DNA from: Urechidicola sp.
GTDB lineage: Bacteria; Bacteroidota; Bacteroidia; Flavobacteriales; Flavobacteriaceae
Direction of reading: 5' to 3'
DNA length: 55,684 nucleotides
Assembly: GCA_028599075.1 (NCBI GenBank)
Contig: JAQRMW010000121.1
Span: 1 to 55,684, forward strand
The stretch's first letter is position 1. Each line of letters starts with the position of its first letter. The notes under the pieces were generated by a model that saw only the letters and a list, made by a program, of their open reading frames with translations, had not been told where the DNA came from and did not search any database. Positions 37,898-46,898 of this stretch are shown in pieces. A program made the translations under genes and the position numbers.

Positions 37898-39748
37898 TTA
37901 TTTATCAATACCGTGCATCAATCTTTTAATTGGTTTGTTAAGGCTTAATATAGCTAAACCTGCAATAAAAGGAATAATTGTGAATATCAAGAAAAAATAA
38001 GACCAACCATCTGTTTCTAAAATTGATTCTGAGTATTCAGCAAATATGGATGATATTTTTCCTGCCAATCCTGTAAATACATACCAAATACCAAATAAGA
38101 AGGCTAGCATTCTAGCAGGGGCTAATTTACTAACATATGACAATCCAACAGGTGATATTGATAATTCTCCCATGGTGTGTAATAAGTAGGCTCCTACTAA
38201 CCACATCATGCTAATAGAGGCGGTTTCGGCACCGTTAGGAATGCTGCTTGAGCCTATTGCTAACATGCCAAAACCTCCCGCTAATAAAGTTAATCCAATA
38301 AAGAATTTTTGAGGGCCTGAAATCGTAAACTTCTTCCAGAGGACTGAATAAAGCGGAGCTAATATTACAATAAAGAATGGGTTTAATATTTGAAACCATG
38401 AAGTATCTACTACAGCTGCCCCTGTAAACATTTCGCCAATAGTTGAGTTTGAAAAGCTACTCATCACTTCAGAAATTGCTGCAGTTTCTACTCCTAACAA
38501 CTTATTTAGTACTCTTATGATTACCAAATACCAGATAATTAAAAAACTTATTGAAGTAAATACTATTGTTAGTGGATTTGTTTTCCAAATAGCTTTAAAC
38601 AGTTTGTAGATAAATGCTGTTAGAATTATCATTGGTGTGAATGATAAAATAAGATCGATGATTTTGTAGATTAATCCCCAGTTTCCTTCTAATATTCTAT
38701 TGGTATAATCTTTAGCAAAAACAGTTAATGTGGTTCCCGCTTGTTCAAAACTAGCCCAAAAGAATATCACAAAAAATGCGATTAAGAAAATTACTTTTAA
38801 ACGATCTCTTTCTACTACTTCATATCTCACCAATCGCGAAAGCCCTAATTTTATAAATGTTAATAGTGAAATTGTAAAAAATATTTGAGATAAGTCAACA
38901 GATATACTTCCTATTGAAAATAAATTTTCAGTTAAAAAATGAGTTCCTCTTGTAATGGCAGAAAACACACCATCAACAATCCATGTTATTGCAAAAAAAC
39001 CACCAATTGCTGCAGTTGTTAAGTCAACTTTTGTGAATGGCACCTCTTTAGCTTTTTCTTCTTCTGATACAATTACATTAGTATTCTTCTTAACTTCAGT
39101 TGCTGCTTTACCAAATACGTTTCTGGCAAAATAGAATTGTAATAATCCAAAGAACATAAAGATACCTGCCAATCCAAACCCATAGGCCCAACTAAAAGTT
39201 TCTCCTATCCATCCTACTAATAACACTCCAATAAAGGCTCCAGAGTTAACACCCATATAAAAAATGGTATAAGCGCCATCTTTTTTGTCGCTATCTGGTG
39301 GATACATTTTCCCTACGATAGACGACATATTAGGTTTAAATAATCCAGTACCTAAAACGATAAGAAGCAGACCTATATAAAAGACAAATTTTAAATCCAT
39401 CCCAAGTTGTAAATCTGAAAGAGCCATAGCTCCATGCCCCATTGTAATAATGGAAGCGCCAACTAAAACGGTTTTAACGTGCCCCCATTTGTTATCTGCT
39501 AACCATCCGCCTAAAAGAGGAAGTAAATATACAAGCATAACATACCACCCATAAAGATAGTAGGCTTCTTTCTTTTCCCAACCCCAACCATCATCGTCAA
39601 TTTTTGCAATCAAAAATAAGATTAGTAATGCACGCATACCATAGTAGGAAAAGCGTTCCCACATTTCAGTAAAAAATAAAACAAAGAGTCCAACAGGATG
39701 TCCTAAGACTTCGGTTTTTAAAAATTGATCTTTTGAATTTTCTTCCAT
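37898..39748 (-). CDS. peptide MFS transporter, POT family (last gene of three)
   Basis: A 616-aa proton-coupled oligopeptide transporter, longer than its neighbours. The EMWERFSYYGMRALL motif (ExxER plus the YYG substrate region) is at about 28-42. GADNK-type loop GGWLADNKWG, FKPNMSSIVGKMY and FYMGVNSGA follow, and SPVGLSYVSKLAPARM is in the C-terminal half. Extra length comes from a large central insertion with additional hydrophobic helices (about 215-450). It ends KRLMHGIDK, the same tail as its paralogues. It starts six bases after the preceding gene, so they are co-transcribed. Confidence 0.93.
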   Translation of the reverse strand: MEENSKDQFLKTEVLGHPVGLFVLFFTEMWERFSYYGMRALLILFLIAKIDDDGWGWEKKEAYYLYGWYVMLVYLLPLLGGWLADNKWGHVKTVLVGASIITMGHGAMALSDLQLGMDLKFVFYIGLLLIVLGTGLFKPNMSSIVGKMYPPDSDKKDGAYTIFYMGVNSGAFIGVLLVGWIGETFSWAYGFGLAGIFMFFGLLQFYFARNVFGKAATEVKKNTNVIVSEEEKAKEVPFTKVDLTTAAIGGFFAITWIVDGVFSAITRGTHFLTENLFSIGSISVDLSQIFFTISLLTFIKLGLSRLVRYEVVERDRLKVIFLIAFFVIFFWASFEQAGTTLTVFAKDYTNRILEGNWGLIYKIIDLILSFTPMIILTAFIYKLFKAIWKTNPLTIVFTSISFLIIWYLVIIRVLNKLLGVETAAISEVMSSFSNSTIGEMFTGAAVVDTSWFQILNPFFIVILAPLYSVLWKKFTISGPQKFFIGLTLLAGGFGMLAIGSSSIPNGAETASISMMWLVGAYLLHTMGELSISPVGLSYVSKLAPARMLAFLFGIWYVFTGLAGKISSIFAEYSESILETDGWSYFFLIFTIIPFIAGLAILSLNKPIKRLMHGIDK

Positions 39749-39754
39749 AATATA

Positions 39755-41320
39755 TTATCTTTCTGCTAATTCGTAGCCTTCATTGTCATCGCTAAGATGT
39801 ATTTCTTTTTCGTCATCTTCGGCACCATGGGTTAATCGTTTTAAAGGTTTTAATAGCGCGATGACTAATAATCCGAATAGTACTGTAAAAATTGTAATTC
39901 CAATAAAAATGGTGTACTCACCAAATTCTCCAGATTTCTCGCCTAATATTCCAGCAACTTTGCCCCCAAGACCTGTGGCAGCAAAATACAAGCCCATCAT
40001 CAATGAAGCATATTTTGCAGGAGCTAATTTTGTTACAAATGATAGTGATACTGGCGATGAAGAAAGCTCTCCGATAGTATGGAATAAATAGGCAAACACC
40101 AACCAATACATTGCAGATGATCCGTTAGCTTCATAATCTCTTACAGCAAATATCATAAATACAAAACCGAGCCCCATAATAATGGTTCCAGATGCCATTT
40201 TAAACAGTGATGATGCTTCTTTATTTTTTAATTTTCTCTTTGCCCAAAGGTTTGCTACCCAAACGGCAAATAGTAATATAAAACCAGCATTCAACCCTTG
40301 AAACATTGGTGTAGGGACTTCCCATCCAAACAATATTCTATCTGTTTTAGTATTTGTATAAACATTCATCAATCCACCAGCTTGTTCAAAAGCGCCCCAA
40401 AAAACTATGACTAATAAAAACGAAAGCAAGACTACTAAAAAACGATCTTTTTCAATTTGACTTTTTAAATCTTGATAAATCATCATTAGTAATCCAACTG
40501 TTAAAGATAGGAACATAAAGAGGCCCCCATACCCCCAGTGGTCAACACCTTCAAAGGTAAACCCTGCGTAAATAGAAAGTGCTAACAATACAATAACGAT
40601 TACTAATTGTATTGGGAATTTAAATAGGTTTAAAAATAATTTGAGTATTGAAACATCATCTTTTTTGTCTTCTTCGGTTGGTTTGTTTCCAACATGTATC
40701 AAGAATTTTTGTCCCCAAACGTAAACAATTAACCCAAGCAACATGGCAATACCTGCCATTCCAAAACCAGCATGCCAACCCCATTTTGCAACAATTAAAC
40801 CTACAAAGGTTGTTGCTAGTAATGATCCTAGATTTATACCGATATAAAAAATACTAAAACCTTTGTCTCTTCTAATGTCACCTTTTTCATATAGTCCGCC
40901 AACCATAGTAGAAATGTTTGGTTTTAGACAACCAACACCCAGAATAATAAGTCCAAGACCAGTAAAGAATGCCCAAGAAGCATCAATTGCCAAAGTTCCA
41001 TGACCAAGTACTAATATGATTGCACCTAACATTACAGTTTTCTTTTGTCCTAAAACTTTATCCGCTAAAATACCACCAGGAATGGATAATAAATACACCA
41101 GCATTACATACCAACCGTATAATTGATAGGCTTCTAATTCTGTCCAGCCGAGTCCTGGGCCATTTTTATCATTTGCTTGCGCAATCATATAGATAACTAG
41201 TAATGCTCGCATTCCGTAATAAGAAAAGCGTTCCCACATTTCAGTAAAAAACAGGACAAAAAGTCCAACAGGATGACCAAATAATTGTTTTTTGTGAATT
41301 AGGTTAGTTGATGTGCTCAT
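39755..41320 (-). CDS. peptide MFS transporter, POT family (middle gene)
   Basis: A 521-aa transporter very like the product of 37898-39748 at both ends. HKKQLFGHPVGLFVLFF leads into EMWERFSYYGMRALL, then GGILADKVLGQKK, LKPNISTMVGGLY and FYIGINLGSL, and SPVSLSFVTKLAPAKY lies near 420. An acidic C-terminal tail (GAEDDEKEIHLSDDNEGYE) is peculiar to this copy. POT proteins import di- and tripeptides with protons. It lies 14 bases downstream of the third paralogue and six bases upstream of the first. Confidence 0.93.
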   Translation of the reverse strand: MSTSTNLIHKKQLFGHPVGLFVLFFTEMWERFSYYGMRALLVIYMIAQANDKNGPGLGWTELEAYQLYGWYVMLVYLLSIPGGILADKVLGQKKTVMLGAIILVLGHGTLAIDASWAFFTGLGLIILGVGCLKPNISTMVGGLYEKGDIRRDKGFSIFYIGINLGSLLATTFVGLIVAKWGWHAGFGMAGIAMLLGLIVYVWGQKFLIHVGNKPTEEDKKDDVSILKLFLNLFKFPIQLVIVIVLLALSIYAGFTFEGVDHWGYGGLFMFLSLTVGLLMMIYQDLKSQIEKDRFLVVLLSFLLVIVFWGAFEQAGGLMNVYTNTKTDRILFGWEVPTPMFQGLNAGFILLFAVWVANLWAKRKLKNKEASSLFKMASGTIIMGLGFVFMIFAVRDYEANGSSAMYWLVFAYLFHTIGELSSSPVSLSFVTKLAPAKYASLMMGLYFAATGLGGKVAGILGEKSGEFGEYTIFIGITIFTVLFGLLVIALLKPLKRLTHGAEDDEKEIHLSDDNEGYELAER

Positions 41321-41334
41321 AAATATAATTGAAT

Positions 41335-42987
41335 TTAGTTTCCGTTAGCTTCTTTAGGTCTTATTACCATTCTATCATAAACAGTTAATGCAATAATTGT
41401 AACGACTCCAATACCTACTATTACATACCAAATTTTATTTGGATTGTAAGTATCCCAAATAAGTTGAGTCATTTGTACTTGTGTCATTTCTAATTTTTCG
41501 GAAGCTAAAGCGAAATAGTCGTTCTTAGAAAAGGTTCCACCCAGTTCGCCTAATTTCATCTCATTATCAGCAGCGTATTTTCTAATTTCTTTAACTATAG
41601 GAGACCAATTAGAAGTGTCTGCATTTGCAGGTATAAACCTTGAAATAACTTCATCAGTAGAAATATTTAAAGCATTTGCTGCCTTTTGTGTAAATTCTTC
41701 TTTTGATAATATCTCACCTAATTCTCTCATGGGGATACTTCTATTAGCCATTTCAGATTGTAGTAAGCTCAACTTGTCAGACCAAGCTTGGTATAAATTT
41801 CCTGAAACGAATGTGGTTAATAAGTTCCCTAAAAATATTGGTAAGAAATAGGTCCCCATATATAATGCTTCTTTTCCTTTAGGTGATATGATGGCAATAA
41901 AAGAAGAAAATGTTGGATTGGTCATCATCTCACCAATTGCAAAAATCATAATACCTAATATTGTGTACAATCCATTACCTGTATAGAATGTAATTCCTAT
42001 ACCAATAGCAGCGATGATAAACCCAGTTATCATAGCACTAATATGGCGCATTTTTAAAACAAAGTAGGATACTAATAATTGGAATAAAATGATTGAACCT
42101 GCATCTAAATTAATTAGCATTTCTGGATTTACAGAATCACCACCACCACTCATAGCACTAGCTATCCAAGGAGAAACTTGTGCAATAGAATCGTGTAGCG
42201 CTTTTGTGTTTACCCAATCTTCAATAAAGGTTGGTAGTGTATAAAACAACTGATTAAACATTGTCCAAAAACCAACCATAATAAGCAATAGTACAGATAG
42301 ACGACTATCTTTTACAGCCTCCCACATACTTACGAAAGAACTCTTGATTGCTTCTCCCAAAGATTCTGTACTTTTTACTCTATCCTCTTCTTTATAAAAA
42401 ATCAGTAAAATGATTAAGTTTAAAGCAATTACAATTGCAGCTTGAAGAAAAATTATTTTCCAACCAAGTTGAGTTCTTAATGTCGAAGACATTGCAGGAC
42501 CAACAAAACCTCCAATATTTACCATCATATAAAAAATGCCAAATCCTAATGTTGAGTTAGATTCATCTGTGTTTTTTGTTATAATGGCTGAGGCTACAGG
42601 TTTAAACATGGCAGCACCAACAGCTACCCACAGAAATACTAAAAAGACAGAAGTATAACTTGAGACTTCTCCCATAAAGTAATAGCCAGTAATTAAAAGG
42701 ATATAAGCGATTGCTAATGAAAGTTTATATCCAATTTTATCTGCTATTACACCTGTAATCATTGGAAGTATATACAGTATGGCAGTTACGATACCCATGA
42801 TTTGCCCTTTTTCTGTATGGGTAAAACCAAGCCCACCTTCATCAGTTGACCCTGTTAGGTATAATGCTAAAACTGCAAATAATCCATACCAAGCCCAACG
42901 CTCAAATAACTCCATGATACTTGCAACCCAAAAGAACTTATTATAGGATTTCATTACTCCGAAAAAAGATTTGTTTTCTGTACTCAT
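41335..42987 (-). CDS. divergent POT/MFS transporter (first gene of the three-gene unit)
   Basis: A 550-aa transporter that departs from its neighbours. The ExxER motif reads ELFERWAWYGLFAVL. The next loop is GVIADKIGYKLSL. A soluble-looking insertion of about 115 residues (roughly 402-515, with SKEEFTQKAANALNISTDEV and DYFALASEKLEMTQVQM) lies before the last TM. The two parts of the insertion resemble each other, suggesting a duplication. The substrate may differ from peptides. It begins 21 bases after the hairpin that terminates the fourth paralogue. Confidence 0.88.
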   Translation of the reverse strand: MSTENKSFFGVMKSYNKFFWVASIMELFERWAWYGLFAVLALYLTGSTDEGGLGFTHTEKGQIMGIVTAILYILPMITGVIADKIGYKLSLAIAYILLITGYYFMGEVSSYTSVFLVFLWVAVGAAMFKPVASAIITKNTDESNSTLGFGIFYMMVNIGGFVGPAMSSTLRTQLGWKIIFLQAAIVIALNLIILLIFYKEEDRVKSTESLGEAIKSSFVSMWEAVKDSRLSVLLLIMVGFWTMFNQLFYTLPTFIEDWVNTKALHDSIAQVSPWIASAMSGGGDSVNPEMLINLDAGSIILFQLLVSYFVLKMRHISAMITGFIIAAIGIGITFYTGNGLYTILGIMIFAIGEMMTNPTFSSFIAIISPKGKEALYMGTYFLPIFLGNLLTTFVSGNLYQAWSDKLSLLQSEMANRSIPMRELGEILSKEEFTQKAANALNISTDEVISRFIPANADTSNWSPIVKEIRKYAADNEMKLGELGGTFSKNDYFALASEKLEMTQVQMTQLIWDTYNPNKIWYVIVGIGVVTIIALTVYDRMVIRPKEANGN

Positions 42988-43007
42988 AAGTTTGTTTTTA
43001 AGAAAGG

Positions 43008-43040
43008 AAAGCTCAAGTATAGAATTATACTTGAGCTTTT
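43008..43040 (-). terminator. strong hairpin between the fourth POT gene and the three-gene POT unit
   Basis: A perfect 14-bp stem: AAAGCTCAAGTATA (43008-43021) pairs with 43026-43039 around GAAT, with T-rich flanks. It should terminate the 43084-44571 transcript. No promoter is apparent between it and the next gene start at 42987, so that unit may depend on read-through or on a promoter upstream of the hairpin. Confidence 0.75.
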
Positions 43041-43083
43041 AAATTATATTAATAAAATTTTATCATTAAAGATTCTCAAAAAA

Positions 43084-44571
43084 TTATTCTACTCCGTGCA
43101 TTAATTTTTTAAGAGGTTTGTTAGACAGTGCTATCAGAACTGCTATACCAATTAATACAAATCCAATAATTGAAAATATTGAAATGTATTTATCTAAGCC
43201 TTCTGCGGCAGTTAAAGCTTGTTCGCCACCATGACCACCTGTAAATGCAGCAATCTTACCACCTACGTAATTTGCAATGGCAAAACTTAAAAACCAAGCT
43301 CCCATTGCAGTTCCTGCAATATTTTTTGGAGATAATTTGGTTACCATTGACAAACCAATTGGAGATAAAAATAATTCGCCAGTAGTATGAAGTAAATATA
43401 AAATCACTAAAGTTAAAAGAGGAACTTGATATGCTTCATTTACAAATTGTAATCCAATATTTGTTGCTAAAAATCCTAAAGCTAATTGTAAAATACCAAA
43501 AGCAAATTTCATTGGGATACTTGGATTTTTCCCAACCTTAGCAAGCTTAACCCACATTACCGAGAAAATAGATCCAAATACAATAATGAAGAAAGGGTTA
43601 AAGAACTGTGTCATTGAAGCAGGCATTTCCCACCCCATAATACTTCTGTCAACATTTCTATCAGCAAATAAAGTTAATGAAGTTCCAGCTTGTTCAAAGC
43701 AAGCCCAAAATGCAATATTTATTACCATAAATATTAACAAAGCAATCATTCTATCTTTCCAAATTTTCACTTTTTCTTTAGAATCAGCATCAATACCAGC
43801 TTTAATTAGTACATAAGAGATAAATATAAATAGCCCTAGAAGAATATAATCTAACCAGCTATTTTGCCTGATTAAGAAGTAAGCAACAGGAATTAGTAGT
43901 AAAGACAATATTCCAACCATATGTGCTTTGTTTAAGAAACCAAATACTTTTTGTTTTCCTTCTTCTGTAAAACCAAGCCCTTCAGCAGCTGAATAATTTT
44001 CTCTTCCTACCCAAAATATGATTAAACCTAATAGCATACCAAATCCAGCTAAAGCAAATCCATATTTAAAACCATAGGTTTCTCCAACGTAGGCTATTAC
44101 TGTAGTTGCTAATAATGCACCAATATTAATACCTATATAAAAAATGGTAAAACCAGAATCTCTTCTGGGGTCATTATCTTTATATAATTTTCCGACAATA
44201 GTTGAGATGTTTGCTTTAAAATAACCATTACCAACAATTAAAGCTCCCATACCAATCATTAAAAATTCTTCTGAGCCACCTAGAATTACAAATTCACCAA
44301 TTGCCATTAAAATAGCACCTAGCATCACGGCATTTCTATATCCAAGAAATTTATCTGCCATTTTACCACCAAGTATTGGAGCAGCATAAACTAATCCGGT
44401 ATATGCACCATAAATAAGAGCCGCATCTGCATCACCATTCATAAGAGATTTTACTAAATAGAGTGTTAAAAGAACACGCATACCATAGTAACAAACTCTT
44501 TCCCACATTTCTGAAAAAAACAGGGTCATTAATCCATTTGGATGCCCTTTTACGATTTGAATATTTGCCAT
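43084..44571 (-). CDS. peptide MFS transporter, POT family (separate transcription unit)
   Basis: A 495-aa transporter with the standard POT layout. IVKGHPNGLMTLFFSEMWERVCYYGMRVLL (seen in two stretches) contains ExxER and YYG near 17-29. GGKMADKFLGYRN, FKANISTIVGKLYKDNDPRR, FYIGINIGALLA and SPIGLSMVTKLSPKNI follow. The C-terminus KKLMHGVE matches the other copies. It has its own terminator. Upstream, 44572-44764 carries no perfect minus-strand TAnnTTTG, so its promoter is not located. Confidence 0.93.
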   Translation of the reverse strand: MANIQIVKGHPNGLMTLFFSEMWERVCYYGMRVLLTLYLVKSLMNGDADAALIYGAYTGLVYAAPILGGKMADKFLGYRNAVMLGAILMAIGEFVILGGSEEFLMIGMGALIVGNGYFKANISTIVGKLYKDNDPRRDSGFTIFYIGINIGALLATTVIAYVGETYGFKYGFALAGFGMLLGLIIFWVGRENYSAAEGLGFTEEGKQKVFGFLNKAHMVGILSLLLIPVAYFLIRQNSWLDYILLGLFIFISYVLIKAGIDADSKEKVKIWKDRMIALLIFMVINIAFWACFEQAGTSLTLFADRNVDRSIMGWEMPASMTQFFNPFFIIVFGSIFSVMWVKLAKVGKNPSIPMKFAFGILQLALGFLATNIGLQFVNEAYQVPLLTLVILYLLHTTGELFLSPIGLSMVTKLSPKNIAGTAMGAWFLSFAIANYVGGKIAAFTGGHGGEQALTAAEGLDKYISIFSIIGFVLIGIAVLIALSNKPLKKLMHGVE

Positions 44572-44764
44572 AATAAATTTAAGTATTAATTTATGTTTTT
44601 TAAGGTTTTCCTTTTTTAGAGCAGCTTTTTTGATTTATTGCCGATAAAAATAATCAATATTTTAGAATCCTCAATAAACAGTCCCAAGTTTACGGAAATT
44701 CTACCGATAATTTAGAAATTTGAAGCTAAACTTATACAGTCATTTTTTTACAATGTTTTTCAAG

Positions 44765-44772
44765 TATCTTTG
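44765..44772 (+). promoter_or_regulatory. HMG-CoA reductase promoter, -7 element
   Basis: TATCTTTG matches TAnnTTTG, 24 bases before the start at 44797. No other consensus element is seen before trpF, so this promoter may also drive trpFBA. Confidence 0.6.
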
Positions 44773-44796
44773 TCAGTAAATTATACCAACTAAAAA

Positions 44797-46071
44797 ATGA
44801 GCAAAACCATTACTGGATTTTCAAAATTCACGAAACAGGAAAAAATAGATTGGATTGTAAACACCTTTTTTGAAAACCCAGCTATTGCATCAAAGACTTT
44901 AAGTCAATATTGGAATTCTGACAAGGTTCTCCAAGATTTACATGATGATTTTATTGAAAACACCATTTCAAATTTCTATTTGCCTTATGGTGTTGCCCCG
45001 AATTTTGTCATTAACAACCGCGAATATGTGGTTCCGATGGTAGTCGAAGAAAGTTCGGTTGTAGCAGCAGCTTCTTTAGTTGCAAAGTTTTGGAGTACAC
45101 GAGGTGGGTTTAAAGCTACAGTGTTGTCAACCACAAAAATTGGTCAAGTTCATTTTATGTTTGATGGTGATTTTGAGGAGTTGAAGAATTATTTTAATAA
45201 ATCAAAAACGAGTTTAATTGCAGCGACAGATGCTATCACAAAAAATATGCGTAAGCGTGGAGGTGGAATTTTAGATATAGAGTTGCGTGATAAAACAACA
45301 GAGTTAGATAATTATTACCAACTACACGTCACTTTTGAAACAAAGGATTCAATGGGAGCGAATTTTATCAATTCGTGTTTAGAAGAGATTGCTAAGGAAT
45401 TTGAAAAAGAGGATGTCCAAATTGTGATGAGTATTTTATCTAATTATGTTCCTGATTGTATCGTTAGAGCTGAGGTGAGTTGCCCTGTAGAAGAATTGTA
45501 TCAAGAAAATGCAGCGATGTATGCCAAAAAATTTAAGCAAGCAGTTGACATTGCAAATGTAGAACCCCACAGAGCAGTGACGCATAATAAAGGAATTATG
45601 AATGGGGTAGATGCTGTTGTCTTAGCAACTGGAAATGATTTTAGAGCGATTGAATCTGGAGCGCATGCATATGCGTCGAGAAGTGGTAGTTATAAGAGTT
45701 TGACAAATTGTGAAATTGAAAATGGTATTTTTAAATTCTGGATTGAAATTCCGTTGGCATTGGGAACCGTTGGGGGCTTAACGGGGATTCATCCTTTGGC
45801 TAAATTGTCATTAGAGATGTTAGGGAGTCCGTCAGCAAATGAATTAATGGAGATTATTGCGGTAGCAGGATTGGCACAAAATTTTGCAGCTTTACGAGCT
45901 TTAACAACAACCGGGATTCAGCATGGGCATATGAAAATGCATTTATCTAATATCATAAAACAGTTAGATGCTTCAGAAGAAGAAAAAACGTATTTATTGA
46001 ATTACTTTGAAAACAAACAAGTATCACATAGTGCAGTGGTTGAGGCATATAATAATTTAAAGAATACCTAA
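44797..46071 (+). CDS. hydroxymethylglutaryl-CoA reductase, class II-like
   Basis: Reduces HMG-CoA to mevalonate, or the reverse, for isoprenoid synthesis. The 424 aa show VVEESSVVAAAS near 85-96 with the catalytic Glu, then MGANFINSCLEE, THNKGIMNGVDAVVLATGNDFRAIESGAHAYA (two stretches near 265-294, catalytic Lys and Asp), and GTVGGLTGIHPLA. A catalytic His lies in the QHGHMKMHL stretch near 370. It is soluble with no TM anchor, as in class II enzymes. It partners functionally with the GHMP kinase at 4782. trpF follows 41 bases downstream on the same strand. Confidence 0.95.
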   Translation: MSKTITGFSKFTKQEKIDWIVNTFFENPAIASKTLSQYWNSDKVLQDLHDDFIENTISNFYLPYGVAPNFVINNREYVVPMVVEESSVVAAASLVAKFWSTRGGFKATVLSTTKIGQVHFMFDGDFEELKNYFNKSKTSLIAATDAITKNMRKRGGGILDIELRDKTTELDNYYQLHVTFETKDSMGANFINSCLEEIAKEFEKEDVQIVMSILSNYVPDCIVRAEVSCPVEELYQENAAMYAKKFKQAVDIANVEPHRAVTHNKGIMNGVDAVVLATGNDFRAIESGAHAYASRSGSYKSLTNCEIENGIFKFWIEIPLALGTVGGLTGIHPLAKLSLEMLGSPSANELMEIIAVAGLAQNFAALRALTTTGIQHGHMKMHLSNIIKQLDASEEEKTYLLNYFENKQVSHSAVVEAYNNLKNT

Positions 46072-46077
46072 TCTTGA

Positions 46078-46100
46078 GATTCCTGTTTTGGCAGGAATGA
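46078..46100. repeat. half palindrome at the HMG-CoA reductase/trpF junction
   Basis: GATTCCTGTTTTGGCAGGAAT is one arm of the GTCATTCCTGCGAAAGCAGGAATC family. It marks the boundary where trpF begins. Confidence 0.65.
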
Positions 46101-46112
46101 TAATTAAAAAAT

Positions 46113-46823
46113 ATGAAAATAAAAGTATGTGGCATGCGCGATTGCGACAATATAGAGGAGCTGGTTAAACTAGCTCCTGACTATATAGGCTTTATTTTCT
46201 ATGATAAATCTAAAAGGTTTGTTACTGATTTTCCAAATGTTGAGATTCCATCAACTATAAAAAAAGTAGGGGTATTTGTTAATGAATCTGTTGAGGTAAT
46301 TTTGGATTTGGTAAATAAAAACAAATTAGATGTTATTCAATTACATGGTGATGAATCGTTTGAGTATTGCATGAAATTGAATAGAGAGATTGCTTCGTCA
46401 TTCTTCCTCGCAAAGACGAAGCGAAACGTCATTACGAAAGAGGAAACGAGTAAAGTAATCTCATTAAAAGAGGTTGAAATCATCAAAGCATTTTCTTTAG
46501 ATAAATATTTTGATTTTTCTATAACAAAAGAATATGAATCCTCTTGTGATTTATTTATTTTTGACAGCAAAGGAGAAGGCTATGGCGGTACGGGATTAAA
46601 ATACAATTGGACTATTTTAAATAACTATAAAGGAGAAACTCCTTTTTTATTAAGTGGTGGAATTGGAGAGAATGATGCTGAGTTAATCTTGTCATTCCTT
46701 CGAAAGCAGGAATCCAATCAATGTGTAGGAGTAGATTTAAATAGCGGTTTTGAAGATACTCCTGGAGTTAAGAATATCAAAAAGTTAAGCGTATTTAAAG
46801 ATCGTCTTTACGAGGAAGAATGA
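46113..46823 (+). CDS. trpF: phosphoribosylanthranilate isomerase
   Basis: An Amadori rearrangement enzyme of tryptophan synthesis. The TIM barrel begins MKIKVCGMRD with the catalytic Cys6. The general acid Asp lies in FIFDSKGEGYGGTG near 148-161, and phosphate contacts are in LSGGIG and VGVDLNSGFED. At 236 aa it is about 25-30 longer than usual. Residues about 95-119 are encoded by a palindromic repeat, residues 194-202 (SFLRKQESN) by a second repeat type, and the last residues RLYEEE plus the stop by a third element. Catalytic residues are intact, so the enzyme probably works. Confidence 0.94.
   Translation: MKIKVCGMRDCDNIEELVKLAPDYIGFIFYDKSKRFVTDFPNVEIPSTIKKVGVFVNESVEVILDLVNKNKLDVIQLHGDESFEYCMKLNREIASSFFLAKTKRNVITKEETSKVISLKEVEIIKAFSLDKYFDFSITKEYESSCDLFIFDSKGEGYGGTGLKYNWTILNNYKGETPFLLSGGIGENDAELILSFLRKQESNQCVGVDLNSGFEDTPGVKNIKKLSVFKDRLYEEE
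46397..46465. repeat. palindromic repeat inside trpF (residues about 95-119)
   Basis: GTCATTCTTCCTCG and later GTCATTACGAAAGAGG with GTAAAGTAATCTC match the intergenic GTCATTxCGA...AATCTC class, but lie in frame within the gene. Confidence 0.7.
46690..46715. repeat. palindromic repeat inside trpF (residues 194-202)
   Basis: TGTCATTCCTTCGAAAGCAGG followed by AATCC matches the intergenic GCGAAAGCAGGAATCC family (15590, 23372) and encodes SFLRKQESN. Confidence 0.8.
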
Positions 46824-46886
46824 CGAAGTAATCTCTTATAAATAATGAGATTGCCACAGTAAATTGAAAATTTACTTCGCAATGAC
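46803..46886. repeat. palindromic repeat spanning the trpF stop (GATTGCCACAG family)
   Basis: CGTCTTTACGAGGAAGAATG begins inside trpF and supplies its last codons and stop. GAGATTGCCACAGTAAATT and a complementary TTTACTTCGCAATGAC follow, up to 13 bases before trpB. Confidence 0.8.
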
Positions 46887-46898
46887 AAAACAATAACA

